This document shows, piece by piece, positions 1-6,043 of a stretch of DNA of 21,372 nt. Source of the DNA: Rickettsiales bacterium (GTDB taxonomy: Bacteria > Pseudomonadota > Alphaproteobacteria > TMED127). Position 1 is the first letter of the stretch; each line of letters begins with the position of its first letter. Position numbers and translations under genes: made by a program. The stretch spans positions 1-21,372 of the forward strand of contig PBCD01000015.1 of NCBI GenBank assembly GCA_002717855.1, given 5' to 3'. The notes below the pieces were generated by a model. That model saw only the letters and a list, made by a program, of their open reading frames with translations. It was not told the DNA's origin and ran no database searches.

Positions 1-1208
1 GCACTAAAAAAGTGTTTCATTTCAAAAACACCTCTAGGAGTTAACATTAATTTTCCGGTCGTAACTCTACTCACAGTACTCTCGTGCATTTTTATCTTTT
101 TTGCCACATCTTTTAAAATCATTGGTTTTAAATGAGAAACCCCTTTTTTGAAAAATAATTTTTGTTGCTCAACTATTTCTGTACTAATTTTTAAAGTTGT
201 TAAGTTTCTTTGTTCAATTGCTTTCATTAGCCATCTAGCAGAATTTATTGATTCTGTAATGAATTTTTTGTCATTCTCACTTCCGCCTAATTTCTCCAGT
301 TCTGTTATGTAATTTTCATTAACAATAATTTTTGGAAGGGTGCCATTATTCAGCTCTACCTCCCATTGGTTGTTTTTTTGAGAAACAATGACATCGGGAT
401 GAAATATTTGATCATTGTCATTAGAATACAAAGAACCAGGTTTGGGATTAAGCGTTTTTATTACTTTAATATTCTCTGTTAGTTCATCCTCAGACATTTC
501 ACAAATTTTGCACAAATTTCTTATTTCTCCTTTTGCGAGTAAATCAAAGTTTTCGATCAACAAGCCTATACCATCTGTCAAAAGATTTTCATTTTTTAAT
601 TGAATTCTAAGACATTCTGTTAAATTCCTTGCAAATACCCCCGTTGGTTCAAACTTTTGCATTTTTAATAAAACCTCATTAAGTGTTTGCTCGTCGCAGC
701 CTATAATATTTTTTAGTTCAACTAAATCAGTTGTAAGCCAACCTGAGGGTTGTATATAATCTATAAGAATCTCAGAGATTATTTTGTCTTGTGGTGTCTT
801 AAAAGTAATATTTGCTTGTTTCATTAAAAAGGATTTAAGCGTAACTTTTTCTGAAATAGTTTGTTCAGCTATCGAACCTGGATCTAGAGTTTCAAAGTTA
901 TTTGATTTAGAAGAAAGATTCCTCTCCTGATCCCATCTGTTTTCGTAATCTCCATTTGACGGATCTTCATATTGTGACTCTCCATTTTGAAACGCTTCAT
1001 CGACATTTTTGGTACATGAATCTTTTTTTTGTTCTAAAAAGTCACTTTGATTATCCTTTTCCAAAAATGGATTTTCTTCCAATTCTTTTTCTACTAACTC
1101 ACAAAGTTCAATATTATTTAATTGCAACAATTTTATAGCTTGTTGCAATTGAGGTGTCATAACTAATGATTGACTTTGCTTTAGTTTTAGATTTTGTGAA
1201 ATCTGCAT
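1..1208 (-). CDS. rpoN: RNA polymerase sigma-54 factor RpoN (C-terminus cut off)
   Basis: Sigma-54 directs core RNA polymerase to -24/-12 promoters and needs an AAA+ activator to open DNA. My translation gives 402 codons and runs off the left edge still open. The N-terminus has the glutamine/leucine-rich activator-responsive region (LKLKQSQSLVMTPQLQQAIK, then ELEENPFLE). An acidic linker follows, then the core-binding region (DYIQPSGWL, FEPTGVFARNL, LNPKPGS). Near the edge is the DNA-binding part (HESTVSRVT, LTPRGVFEMKHFF), ending at the -12-contacting helix-turn-helix area. The RpoN box lies beyond the window, so about 70-80 residues are missing. The ATG at 1206-1208 is preceded by AGAAAGGA, a good ribosome binding site. 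Sigma-54-type promoters at motA, fliO and fliK suggest its local targets are flagellar genes. The family assignment is secure. Confidence 0.97.
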   Translation of the reverse strand, partial: MQISQNLKLKQSQSLVMTPQLQQAIKLLQLNNIELCELVEKELEENPFLEKDNQSDFLEQKKDSCTKNVDEAFQNGESQYEDPSNGDYENRWDQERNLSSKSNNFETLDPGSIAEQTISEKVTLKSFLMKQANITFKTPQDKIISEILIDYIQPSGWLTTDLVELKNIIGCDEQTLNEVLLKMQKFEPTGVFARNLTECLRIQLKNENLLTDGIGLLIENFDLLAKGEIRNLCKICEMSEDELTENIKVIKTLNPKPGSLYSNDNDQIFHPDVIVSQKNNQWEVELNNGTLPKIIVNENYITELEKLGGSENDKKFITESINSARWLMKAIEQRNLTTLKISTEIVEQQKLFFKKGVSHLKPMILKDVAKKIKMHESTVSRVTTGKLMLTPRGVFEMKHFFS

Positions 1209-1270
1209 AGCTTTTTCCTTTCTATGATTCAATTTCACACTTTTTTTTTATAAATTGCAAAAACTAAATT

Positions 1271-1314
1271 TGACATTAAGGTCACGTCAAAAATATGACC
1301 CACTCTTTGAGTCA
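1271..1314. promoter_or_regulatory. Array of GTCA/TGAC half-sites in the rpoN / SPOR-gene intergenic region
   Basis: The 190-bp gap between divergent rpoN and the SPOR gene holds five TGAC/GTCA tetramers, starting at 1271, 1281, 1286, 1296 and 1311. All are offset by multiples of 5 bp. The pair at 1286-1299 forms the palindrome GTCAAAAATATGAC, the same GTCA-N6-TGAC architecture found upstream of fliO. It resembles the FleQ-type GTCA...TGAC operator known from Pseudomonas. GGTCA/TGACC (1280-1284 and 1296-1300) is a further inverted repeat. I found no clear -24/-12 element here and no convincing sigma-70 promoter; a TATAAA-like -10 near 1368 lacks a -35. The likely role is an operator controlling rpoN, the plus-strand genes, or both; this is inference. 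Confidence 0.5.
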
Positions 1315-1398
1315 CATTTCTAACAATACAAAAATAAAAAAAGCCAGATTTCTCGGAAAAAACTACTTATAAAATTTTTTTAATGGTATTATTAACTG

Positions 1399-1935
1399 AT
1401 GTTAAAAATTTTACCTTTATTTTTAATTTTTTTTTTTACGGGTTTGTTTTTGTTGAAAGTTGATAATTTGACACAAAAAAAAGATGAAGATTCAATAAAA
1501 AATATAAATATTGAAGAAATTTTAACTTCCGAAAATCAAGATGAAATAAACATCAATAATAAAGAGATTTTGTTTGTTGAGGATGAATTAATTGATATCA
1601 ACACTGAAAAAAAAGTTAAAGAAAATGTTATTACCAAAAATAACAATTTAGATCAAAAACTTGACGGCGAAGAAAATCAAATTGATAAAATTTTTACCAA
1701 GAAGTTTTCTGTCCAATTTGGAGCTTTTTCAAAAGAAATTGGTGCTAAAAAACTAAAAAATAAAGTTGATGAAATTATTAAGCCAAATTTTGATTATTTT
1801 GAATCATACATTCAATTTAATGAAGAAAAAAAAATCTATCTTCTTAAGTTTGATTCCGATTCACGAGAAAATGTGAAGCAAACATGTAAATTTTCGAAAT
1901 CAAAAAAAATTGATTGCTATGTCATACAAAGATAA
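1399..1935 (+). CDS. Membrane-anchored SPOR-domain protein
   Basis: This 178-residue protein has one N-terminal hydrophobic segment (about residues 3-20) and a charged Asn/Glu/Lys-rich linker (21-100). The C-terminus reads as a SPOR domain (103-177): it opens with FSVQFGAF, continues with a helix (KEIGAKKLKNKV) and a strand, and ends CKFSKSKKIDCYVIQ. A Cys pair at the end of SPOR domains is common in alphaproteobacterial members. SPOR domains bind denuded peptidoglycan, usually at division sites or around envelope machines. The layout predicts an inner-membrane anchor with the SPOR domain in the periplasm. The next gene overlaps its 3' end, so the two are probably co-translated. The ATG has no strong Shine-Dalgarno sequence. 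The domain call rests on pattern recognition, not a search. A flagellar role is suggested only by location. Confidence 0.75.
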   Translation: MLKILPLFLIFFFTGLFLLKVDNLTQKKDEDSIKNINIEEILTSENQDEININNKEILFVEDELIDINTEKKVKENVITKNNNLDQKLDGEENQIDKIFTKKFSVQFGAFSKEIGAKKLKNKVDEIIKPNFDYFESYIQFNEEKKIYLLKFDSDSRENVKQTCKFSKSKKIDCYVIQR

Positions 1936-2164
1936 TGAAAATAAATGCAGATTATGTTTTTTTTTGAGAATTTTCTTAATATCAGTTTTATTAATAATAG
2001 TTCTTTCACTTACTCTCACTGACAAATTACATTTTTTAGCATTTGTTAATTCATGGAATGTTGCCATAGCAATCTTATTTATAGGTTTTTTAATTTTTAT
2101 TGGAAAAATTTTTCAATATTTTATAAAAATTAAATCATCTGTCTCTAAGAAATCTGACGAATAA
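1919..2164 (+). CDS. Small two-helix membrane protein
   Basis: An 81-residue protein of unrecognised family. It has a short polar N-terminus with a CRLC motif (residues 10-13), a hydrophobic segment at about 15-34, a short loop, a second hydrophobic segment at about 47-68, and a basic/serine tail (KSSVSKKSDE). An upstream TTG would extend it by three residues, but the ATG chosen here is more likely. It overlaps the end of the SPOR gene in another frame, typical of co-translated pairs. Its own 3' end overlaps the convergent DUF1566 gene. Nothing in the sequence gives a biochemical function. It may be a partner of the SPOR protein in the membrane, by linkage only. Confidence 0.6.
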   Translation: MSYKDNENKCRLCFFLRIFLISVLLIIVLSLTLTDKLHFLAFVNSWNVAIAILFIGFLIFIGKIFQYFIKIKSSVSKKSDE

Positions 2165-2641
2165 TTTTTTTTCTGGAACAAATCTTCCATAAGCATGACC
2201 TGTCATAAAATTCACTGACCAAAAAAATTGCGGTGACCACCAATTTCTTTGGGATGTCCAATAGATGTCTGCTTGTGAATTTGGGAAATAAGTTTTATTT
2301 ATTTTGGCACCTGAACAATTTTTACAAATTATGCTTATCAACTCTTTCTTATTTGGCAGCCTCCATTCACCCCCAAGTTCTTGATTTACTTGTGGCAACA
2401 AATCCTCGGCCTCTGGTAATGAGACTTTAACTGAGTTGCCAGTGCATTTTTCATTATCCCAAACTTGTCCTACTGAACATTTAAGCCATTCAACTTTGTT
2501 TTTTAAATCAATTACAATATGTCCTTTGTCAACGTAATCTCGAGCTTCAAGGTTATAACTAAATAAAAAGTTTAATATTGCAAATATGAAATAAATGCAA
2601 ATTCTTTCCACCCTAAGCATAGATTTCTTTTTTTTTTTCAT
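2135..2641 (-). CDS. Secreted DUF1566 / Lcl C-terminal-like protein
   Basis: This 168-residue protein has a lysine-rich n-region, a hydrophobic core (about 13-29) and a likely signal-peptidase site near LEA (31-33), so it should be exported. The mature part follows the DUF1566 / Lcl_C pattern. A short strand carrying KVEWLKC and GQVWDNEKCTG is followed by a helix, then the hallmark GGEWRLPNKKEL (90-101), then YFPN, YWTS, FWSVNF and a closing RFLRDR. Four cysteines in the mature part (C55, C66, C106, C109) could form two disulfides. The family is related to the C-type-lectin-like fold and to the C-terminal domain of the Legionella adhesin Lcl, suggesting surface or ligand binding. It is divergent from motA and shares its promoter region. 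A second ATG at residue 8 is possible. No good ribosome binding site is visible. Confidence 0.8.
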   Translation of the reverse strand: MKKKKKSMLRVERICIYFIFAILNFLFSYNLEARDYVDKGHIVIDLKNKVEWLKCSVGQVWDNEKCTGNSVKVSLPEAEDLLPQVNQELGGEWRLPNKKELISIICKNCSGAKINKTYFPNSQADIYWTSQRNWWSPQFFWSVNFMTGHAYGRFVPEKKLFVRFLRDR

Positions 2642-2699
2642 AGAATTTAATAATACGATAAATATATTTAAATTACTAAATAATTAATTTTTACTACTT

Positions 2700-2715
2700 T
2701 GGTATCAAAGTTGCA
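2700..2715 (+). promoter_or_regulatory. Sigma-54 promoter of motA-motB
   Basis: TGGT-ATCAAAG-TTGCA matches the sigma-54 consensus TGGC-N7-TTGC[AT]. It has the invariant GG and GC at the required 10-bp separation. The predicted start site is near 2725, giving a leader of about 48 nt before the motA ATG. No GTCA-N6-TGAC activator palindrome was found within 200 bp upstream. Spacing and sequence are observed; use by RpoN is inferred from the adjacent rpoN gene. Confidence 0.7.
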
Positions 2716-2727
2716 GTTTTCATACCA
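2712..2727 (-). promoter_or_regulatory. Opposed sigma-54-like promoter toward the DUF1566 gene
   Basis: On the minus strand the sequence reads TGGT-ATGAAAA-CTGCA, with GG and GC in correct register and one mismatch in the -12 (CTGC for TTGC). It uses the same GC dinucleotide (2713-2714) as the motA promoter. The predicted start lies near 2701, about 60 nt upstream of the DUF1566 ATG. The match is weaker than the motA one, and the call depends partly on the symmetry of the site. Confidence 0.45.
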
Positions 2728-2773
2728 AGATATTATAAATATAGTTAATATTAAAATTAATGGAAAATAAATT

Positions 2774-3541
2774 ATGGATATAGCATCACTCATTGGACTT
2801 TTAGGTACAGTAGGAATGATTGCAGGTGCAATGGTTTCTGCAGGTGGAATAGGTATGTATGTTGACATACCGTCAATTTTAATTGTTTTTGGTGGATCAT
2901 TCTTCGCAGTGATGTATACTGCTCCATTACCTCTGTTCTTAGGATCCTTCGGAGCCATGGCTAAAGCTTTTAAACCTCCTATTAAAAAAATGGATGAATT
3001 AATCACCAGAATAGTTGAACTGGCGGGAATCGCAAGGAAAGATGGAATGATGGCTCTGGAGGGTCAAGAAACGCCCGATCCTTTTTTTGATAGTGGCTTA
3101 CAAATGCTTGTTGATGGTGCTGATGAAGAAAAATTAACTATTCAGTTAAAAAAGGAATTAAAGGCTATGCAAGGTAGGCATGCCAAATCAACAGGTGTGG
3201 CCCAAGCTTGGGTTGATATTGCACCCGCAATGGGAATGATTGGGACTTTAGTTGGTTTGGTGGCCATGTTAGGAAATATGGCTGATCCAAAAGCTATTGG
3301 CCCTGCAATGGCTGTTGCCCTCCTAACAACTTTATATGGTGCAATGATTGCGAACACGATTTTTATGCCCATAGTTGTAAAGATGAAAGGTTACACAACT
3401 TATGAAGTGACTTACAGAGAAATGATAATAACAGGTTTGCAGTTAATTTCTCGAGGAGAAAGTGGAAGAAACATTCAAGATCAACTTGTTGCCAATCTTC
3501 CTCCGAAAGAAAAGCAAAAACTAATCGAAGCTGCGGCGTAA
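2774..3541 (+). CDS. motA: Flagellar motor stator protein MotA (PomA type)
   Basis: The protein (255 residues) is the ion-channel subunit that, as a ring around MotB, turns the rotor. It is the short PomA-like form with four membrane helices: TM1 and TM2 in the first 60 residues, TM3 around VDIAPAMGMIGTLVGLVAML, and TM4 around AVALLTTLYGAMIANTIFMP. The cytoplasmic loop carries ARKDGMMALE. Its R88, K89 and E96 fall at the positions of the charged FliG-contacting residues of Vibrio PomA. Together with the PomB-like MotB this suggests Na+ coupling, although ion specificity cannot be settled from sequence alone. GGAAAA precedes the ATG, and a sigma-54 promoter lies upstream. It is the first gene of a motA-motB-orf unit and ends 15 bp before motB. 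Confidence 0.97.
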   Translation: MDIASLIGLLGTVGMIAGAMVSAGGIGMYVDIPSILIVFGGSFFAVMYTAPLPLFLGSFGAMAKAFKPPIKKMDELITRIVELAGIARKDGMMALEGQETPDPFFDSGLQMLVDGADEEKLTIQLKKELKAMQGRHAKSTGVAQAWVDIAPAMGMIGTLVGLVAMLGNMADPKAIGPAMAVALLTTLYGAMIANTIFMPIVVKMKGYTTYEVTYREMIITGLQLISRGESGRNIQDQLVANLPPKEKQKLIEAAA

Positions 3542-3556
3542 GTTTAGGAAAGATTA

Positions 3557-4735
3557 ATGGCTGAAGAAAAAGAAGAAAAAAAAAAAGAAACTAAAGAAGA
3601 AGAGGAACATGAATGTCCAGAGTGTCCGCCAAAAGGCGCTCCTGCTTGGATGGCAACTTTTGCAGACATGGCAACTTTATTAATGGCATTTTTTGTTTTA
3701 ATCCTTTCTTTTGCAGAGTTCAATGTTCCAAAATTTAAACAGATAAGCGGAAGTATGAAAAACGCATTTGGTATTCAAAGAGTAATACCTGTAGTCGAAC
3801 AACCAAAAGGCACAACATTATTGTCTTTAAGTTTTAGTCCTAATCCCACACCGGCTGTGCAAGAAAATTTAAAACAACAGACAACTGAAACTGATCAGAA
3901 AAACGTTGAACTTAAAACTAAAACAAAAGATAATTCTAAAGATGAGGGAGAAAACGAGGAAGCAATTGAATTAGCGAAAAATTTACAAGATGCTATTGCA
4001 AGAGGTGATATCGAAGTTGAAGTATTAGCGGATAAAGTAGTTGTTAACTTCACTCCACTTCAAGCTGAAGAAAAAGACCTACCTAATTTATTGCAAGAAA
4101 CTCTTAACTCAATTGAAACTATTAAATCTGCGTCTGGGAAATCACAATCTGAAATTTTATTTGGTGGTTTAGAGCAAAAACTCGCTCAACTAGCAACCGC
4201 AGCAGCAAGTAAAGGAAAAATGGAATCCGAATCTTCAGAGGGAAAAAACGTTGGAGAATCGCCAGATGTTTCAAAAGAAGAGGAAAAAAAAGCCCAAATA
4301 GCCGAAGACAAATTTAAAATAGCTCTTAGAAAAGAAATTGGAGAGGGATTGATTAATGTCGATAGAGACGAAGATAAGGTAATCATAACAGTTGGTTCGG
4401 GTGGTGCATTTAAGTCTGGATCTGCTGAATTAACTTCTAAAGCCAAGAAAATTATGGCAAAGATTGCAGACTTAAATAAAAAGGGAAAAAGTGAAATATT
4501 AGTATCAGGTCATACCGATGATACACCACTGATATTTGGTTCAATTTATAGAGATAACTGGGACTTAGCAGCAGCTAGATCTTCTTCTGTGGTCCAAGAA
4601 TTGTCGTCCACTGGAAAACTTCAACCAAAACGAATGAAAGCAATAAGTTATGGTGAAACACAACCTTTAGGCACCAACGAAACCTCAGAAGGTCGAGAAA
4701 AAAACAGAAGAATAGAAATTGAAATAAATTACTAA
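3557..4735 (+). CDS. motB: Flagellar motor stator protein MotB (PomB type)
   Basis: MotB plugs and anchors the stator to peptidoglycan. The 392 residues start with a charged cytoplasmic tail ending in CPECPP (C20, C23). The single TM helix GAPAWMATFADMATLLMAFF follows, with the ion-binding aspartate at D37. FAEFNVPKFKQISGSMKNAFG matches the PomB plug region. The C-terminus (about 275-390) is an OmpA-like peptidoglycan-binding domain with GHTDDTP (318-324) and NRRIEIEI (384-391). Residues 148-190 look like a degenerate copy of the 262-308 segment, which makes the protein longer than the usual roughly 300 residues. AGGAAAG gives a good ribosome binding site. It follows motA closely and is followed after 7 bp by an unknown gene, so all three should be one transcript. 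Confidence 0.97.
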   Translation: MAEEKEEKKKETKEEEEHECPECPPKGAPAWMATFADMATLLMAFFVLILSFAEFNVPKFKQISGSMKNAFGIQRVIPVVEQPKGTTLLSLSFSPNPTPAVQENLKQQTTETDQKNVELKTKTKDNSKDEGENEEAIELAKNLQDAIARGDIEVEVLADKVVVNFTPLQAEEKDLPNLLQETLNSIETIKSASGKSQSEILFGGLEQKLAQLATAAASKGKMESESSEGKNVGESPDVSKEEEKKAQIAEDKFKIALRKEIGEGLINVDRDEDKVIITVGSGGAFKSGSAELTSKAKKIMAKIADLNKKGKSEILVSGHTDDTPLIFGSIYRDNWDLAAARSSSVVQELSSTGKLQPKRMKAISYGETQPLGTNETSEGREKNRRIEIEINY

Positions 4736-4742
4736 AAGAAAT

Positions 4743-5438
4743 ATGTTCATAGAAAAGAGTCCATTTTACAATTCCAGAATTTCTAGTAATGAAAAACCAT
4801 CATTAATTAAAGAAAATCCAAAAAAAATTAACGAAGGTACAACTTTAAAATTTTTGAGATGGATAAAAGGAGCTTTAAACCCTCTACAAAACTTACCATT
4901 AATAAGTGGAATTTATTCAAGTGTTAATTCTGAAAACAAAGAATCAGATAGAGATCTAGTACAAAATGGTTTAGGAGGTTTCTTGTATGGTGGACCAATC
5001 GGAGCAATTGTTGGCGCGGGCAACTGGATTTTTAACAAATTGTTCGATAATACACCAACAGAAATGTTTCTGGAATTTACTGGAATTAGTAAAATCTGGA
5101 AAAAAAAGAAACAAATCGATATAGCAGATATTAACAATAAAAAAAAAATCACTAAAAGACATGAGTTAATTAACCCAAATATACAAGAAAAAGAAACCAG
5201 TACTAGTTCAAGAAATATTCTTCTTGAAAAAAGAAATTTTGAAAAAAGTTATAAAAATCTGAGAGTTATCGATGAGGACAACAGATCAATGGAATTTAAT
5301 TACCCAAAAAAAAATTATGAGGAAAAATTGGATAAATCAAGCAAATCAGAAACTATAAGTTTTTCAAAAATACATAATTTTTATGATAGAAATAAAAATA
5401 CAGAAAATATTAAAAATTTATTTAAAATCAAGGCATGA
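4743..5438 (+). CDS. Hypothetical protein co-transcribed with motAB
   Basis: A 231-residue protein not assigned to a named family. Residues about 35-105 form the only ordered-looking part: FLRWIKGALNPLQNLPLISG, then YSSV, then a glycine-rich hydrophobic stretch GGFLYGGPIGAIVGAGNWIF. This is reminiscent of short hydrophobic modules with a GG-x-GGP-IG core that I associate with uncharacterised alphaproteobacterial proteins; that link is recollection, not a search. It could be one amphipathic or re-entrant membrane helix. The rest (120-231) is Lys/Asn/Ser-rich and probably disordered. It starts 7 bp after motB and ends 2 bp from the convergent RRF-like gene, leaving no room for an intergenic terminator. 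Linkage suggests a stator or motor accessory role, unproven. Confidence 0.7.
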   Translation: MFIEKSPFYNSRISSNEKPSLIKENPKKINEGTTLKFLRWIKGALNPLQNLPLISGIYSSVNSENKESDRDLVQNGLGGFLYGGPIGAIVGAGNWIFNKLFDNTPTEMFLEFTGISKIWKKKKQIDIADINNKKKITKRHELINPNIQEKETSTSSRNILLEKRNFEKSYKNLRVIDEDNRSMEFNYPKKNYEEKLDKSSKSETISFSKIHNFYDRNKNTENIKNLFKIKA

Positions 5439-5440
5439 AC

Positions 5441-6037
5441 TTATTCGAACATTGCTTGTTCTTCTTCAAATTTTGCATAAAATTCATCGCCAAGTATTTC
5501 TTTAATTTTATTTGTCGTATGAAGATTAATCTCACTAGAATATTGACCAAAAAAAACATCACATTTTTTGGAAGCCTGACTCGCTACTGCCTGTTCAATA
5601 AATTCATTTTCAACAGCGGTTCTAGCCCTAGTTGTTGCTTCAGATTTAGCTTTCGTTAGTCTGCCAAGTGCAGAATTCTTTTTTCTCTGTAGATCGTCAA
5701 CTACTTCCATGAGTTGCTTAAAAGTTGGGTTGGGCACATCAATATTAACAAATTGACCATCAATATAAGTCTCAAAACCAGTTTCATTTATCTGATCTAC
5801 AAGCAATTCAATATGATCAGTATTAAAAACTAGCACCTGAAGTTTATTTTCATTTTCTCCTGTTCTTAGATCCCCAATATCAACTAATCTTCTAGGTTTA
5901 CCATTAATAGTGACTTTGACGGCCTTAATAACAGCCATATTTGCATTGGAGGCTTGAACTGTTTTTATGATTTCTAGGTAATCTTCAACAGCAGCTTTCA
6001 TTAGAGTTTCAGCTTGAATGGAATATTGTTCGGCCAT
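5441..6037 (-). CDS. Diverged ribosome-recycling-factor-like protein
   Basis: The 198-residue protein aligns by eye over its whole length with ribosome recycling factor (about 185 residues). Helix 1 (QAETLMKAAVEDYLEIIKTV) matches [20 protein letters not shown] of E. coli RRF. Residues 38-102 match the beta domain (AVKVTINGKPRRL, KLQVLVFNTDHIELLVDQIN, then an IDVPNPT like the RRF VPLPPLT). Residues 103-185 match the two long C-terminal helices (QLMEVVDDLQ, SALGRLTKAKSE). The conserved VRNVRRDAN arginines of true RRF are largely lost here (ALGRLTKAKSE), so ordinary ribosome recycling is unlikely. It is the last gene of the fliO-flhB transcription unit, 6 bp after its neighbour. A housekeeping frr would be expected elsewhere in the genome. 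A role in translation, assembly or as a scaffold of the motility apparatus is open. Confidence 0.7.
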   Translation of the reverse strand: MAEQYSIQAETLMKAAVEDYLEIIKTVQASNANMAVIKAVKVTINGKPRRLVDIGDLRTGENENKLQVLVFNTDHIELLVDQINETGFETYIDGQFVNIDVPNPTFKQLMEVVDDLQRKKNSALGRLTKAKSEATTRARTAVENEFIEQAVASQASKKCDVFFGQYSSEINLHTTNKIKEILGDEFYAKFEEEQAMFE

Positions 6038-6043
6038 ATTTAA

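Larger units (their letters stand above)
2697..2728. repeat. Nested inverted repeats over the motA promoter
   Basis: TTGGTAT (2699-2705) and its exact complement ATACCAA (2722-2728) flank a 16-bp centre. Inside the left half is a second perfect palindrome, CTTTG-GTAT-CAAAG (2697-2710). The repeats coincide with the two opposed -24 elements described in the neighbouring promoter entries. They are therefore probably a product of the paired promoter, or an operator over it, and not a terminator: there is no T-run and no GC-rich stem. Confidence 0.6.

Noticed and set aside
1910..1918. Longer TTG start for the small two-TM protein
   Set aside because: It adds only three residues and has no better ribosome binding site than the in-frame ATG.
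2196..2219. TGAC, GTCA, TGAC cluster inside the DUF1566 gene
   Set aside because: Spacing does not fit GTCA-N6-TGAC, it lies about 480 bp from the motA promoter, and the bases are explained by coding for FMTGHAYG.
2668..3006. Minus-strand open frames over motA and similar long antisense frames elsewhere
   Set aside because: They mirror strongly coding sequence on the other strand, lack ribosome binding sites, and encode no recognisable protein.
5436..5445. Terminator between the convergent motAB-operon and RRF-like genes
   Set aside because: Only 2 bp separate the stop codons, and no GC-rich stem with a T-run is visible in either direction.
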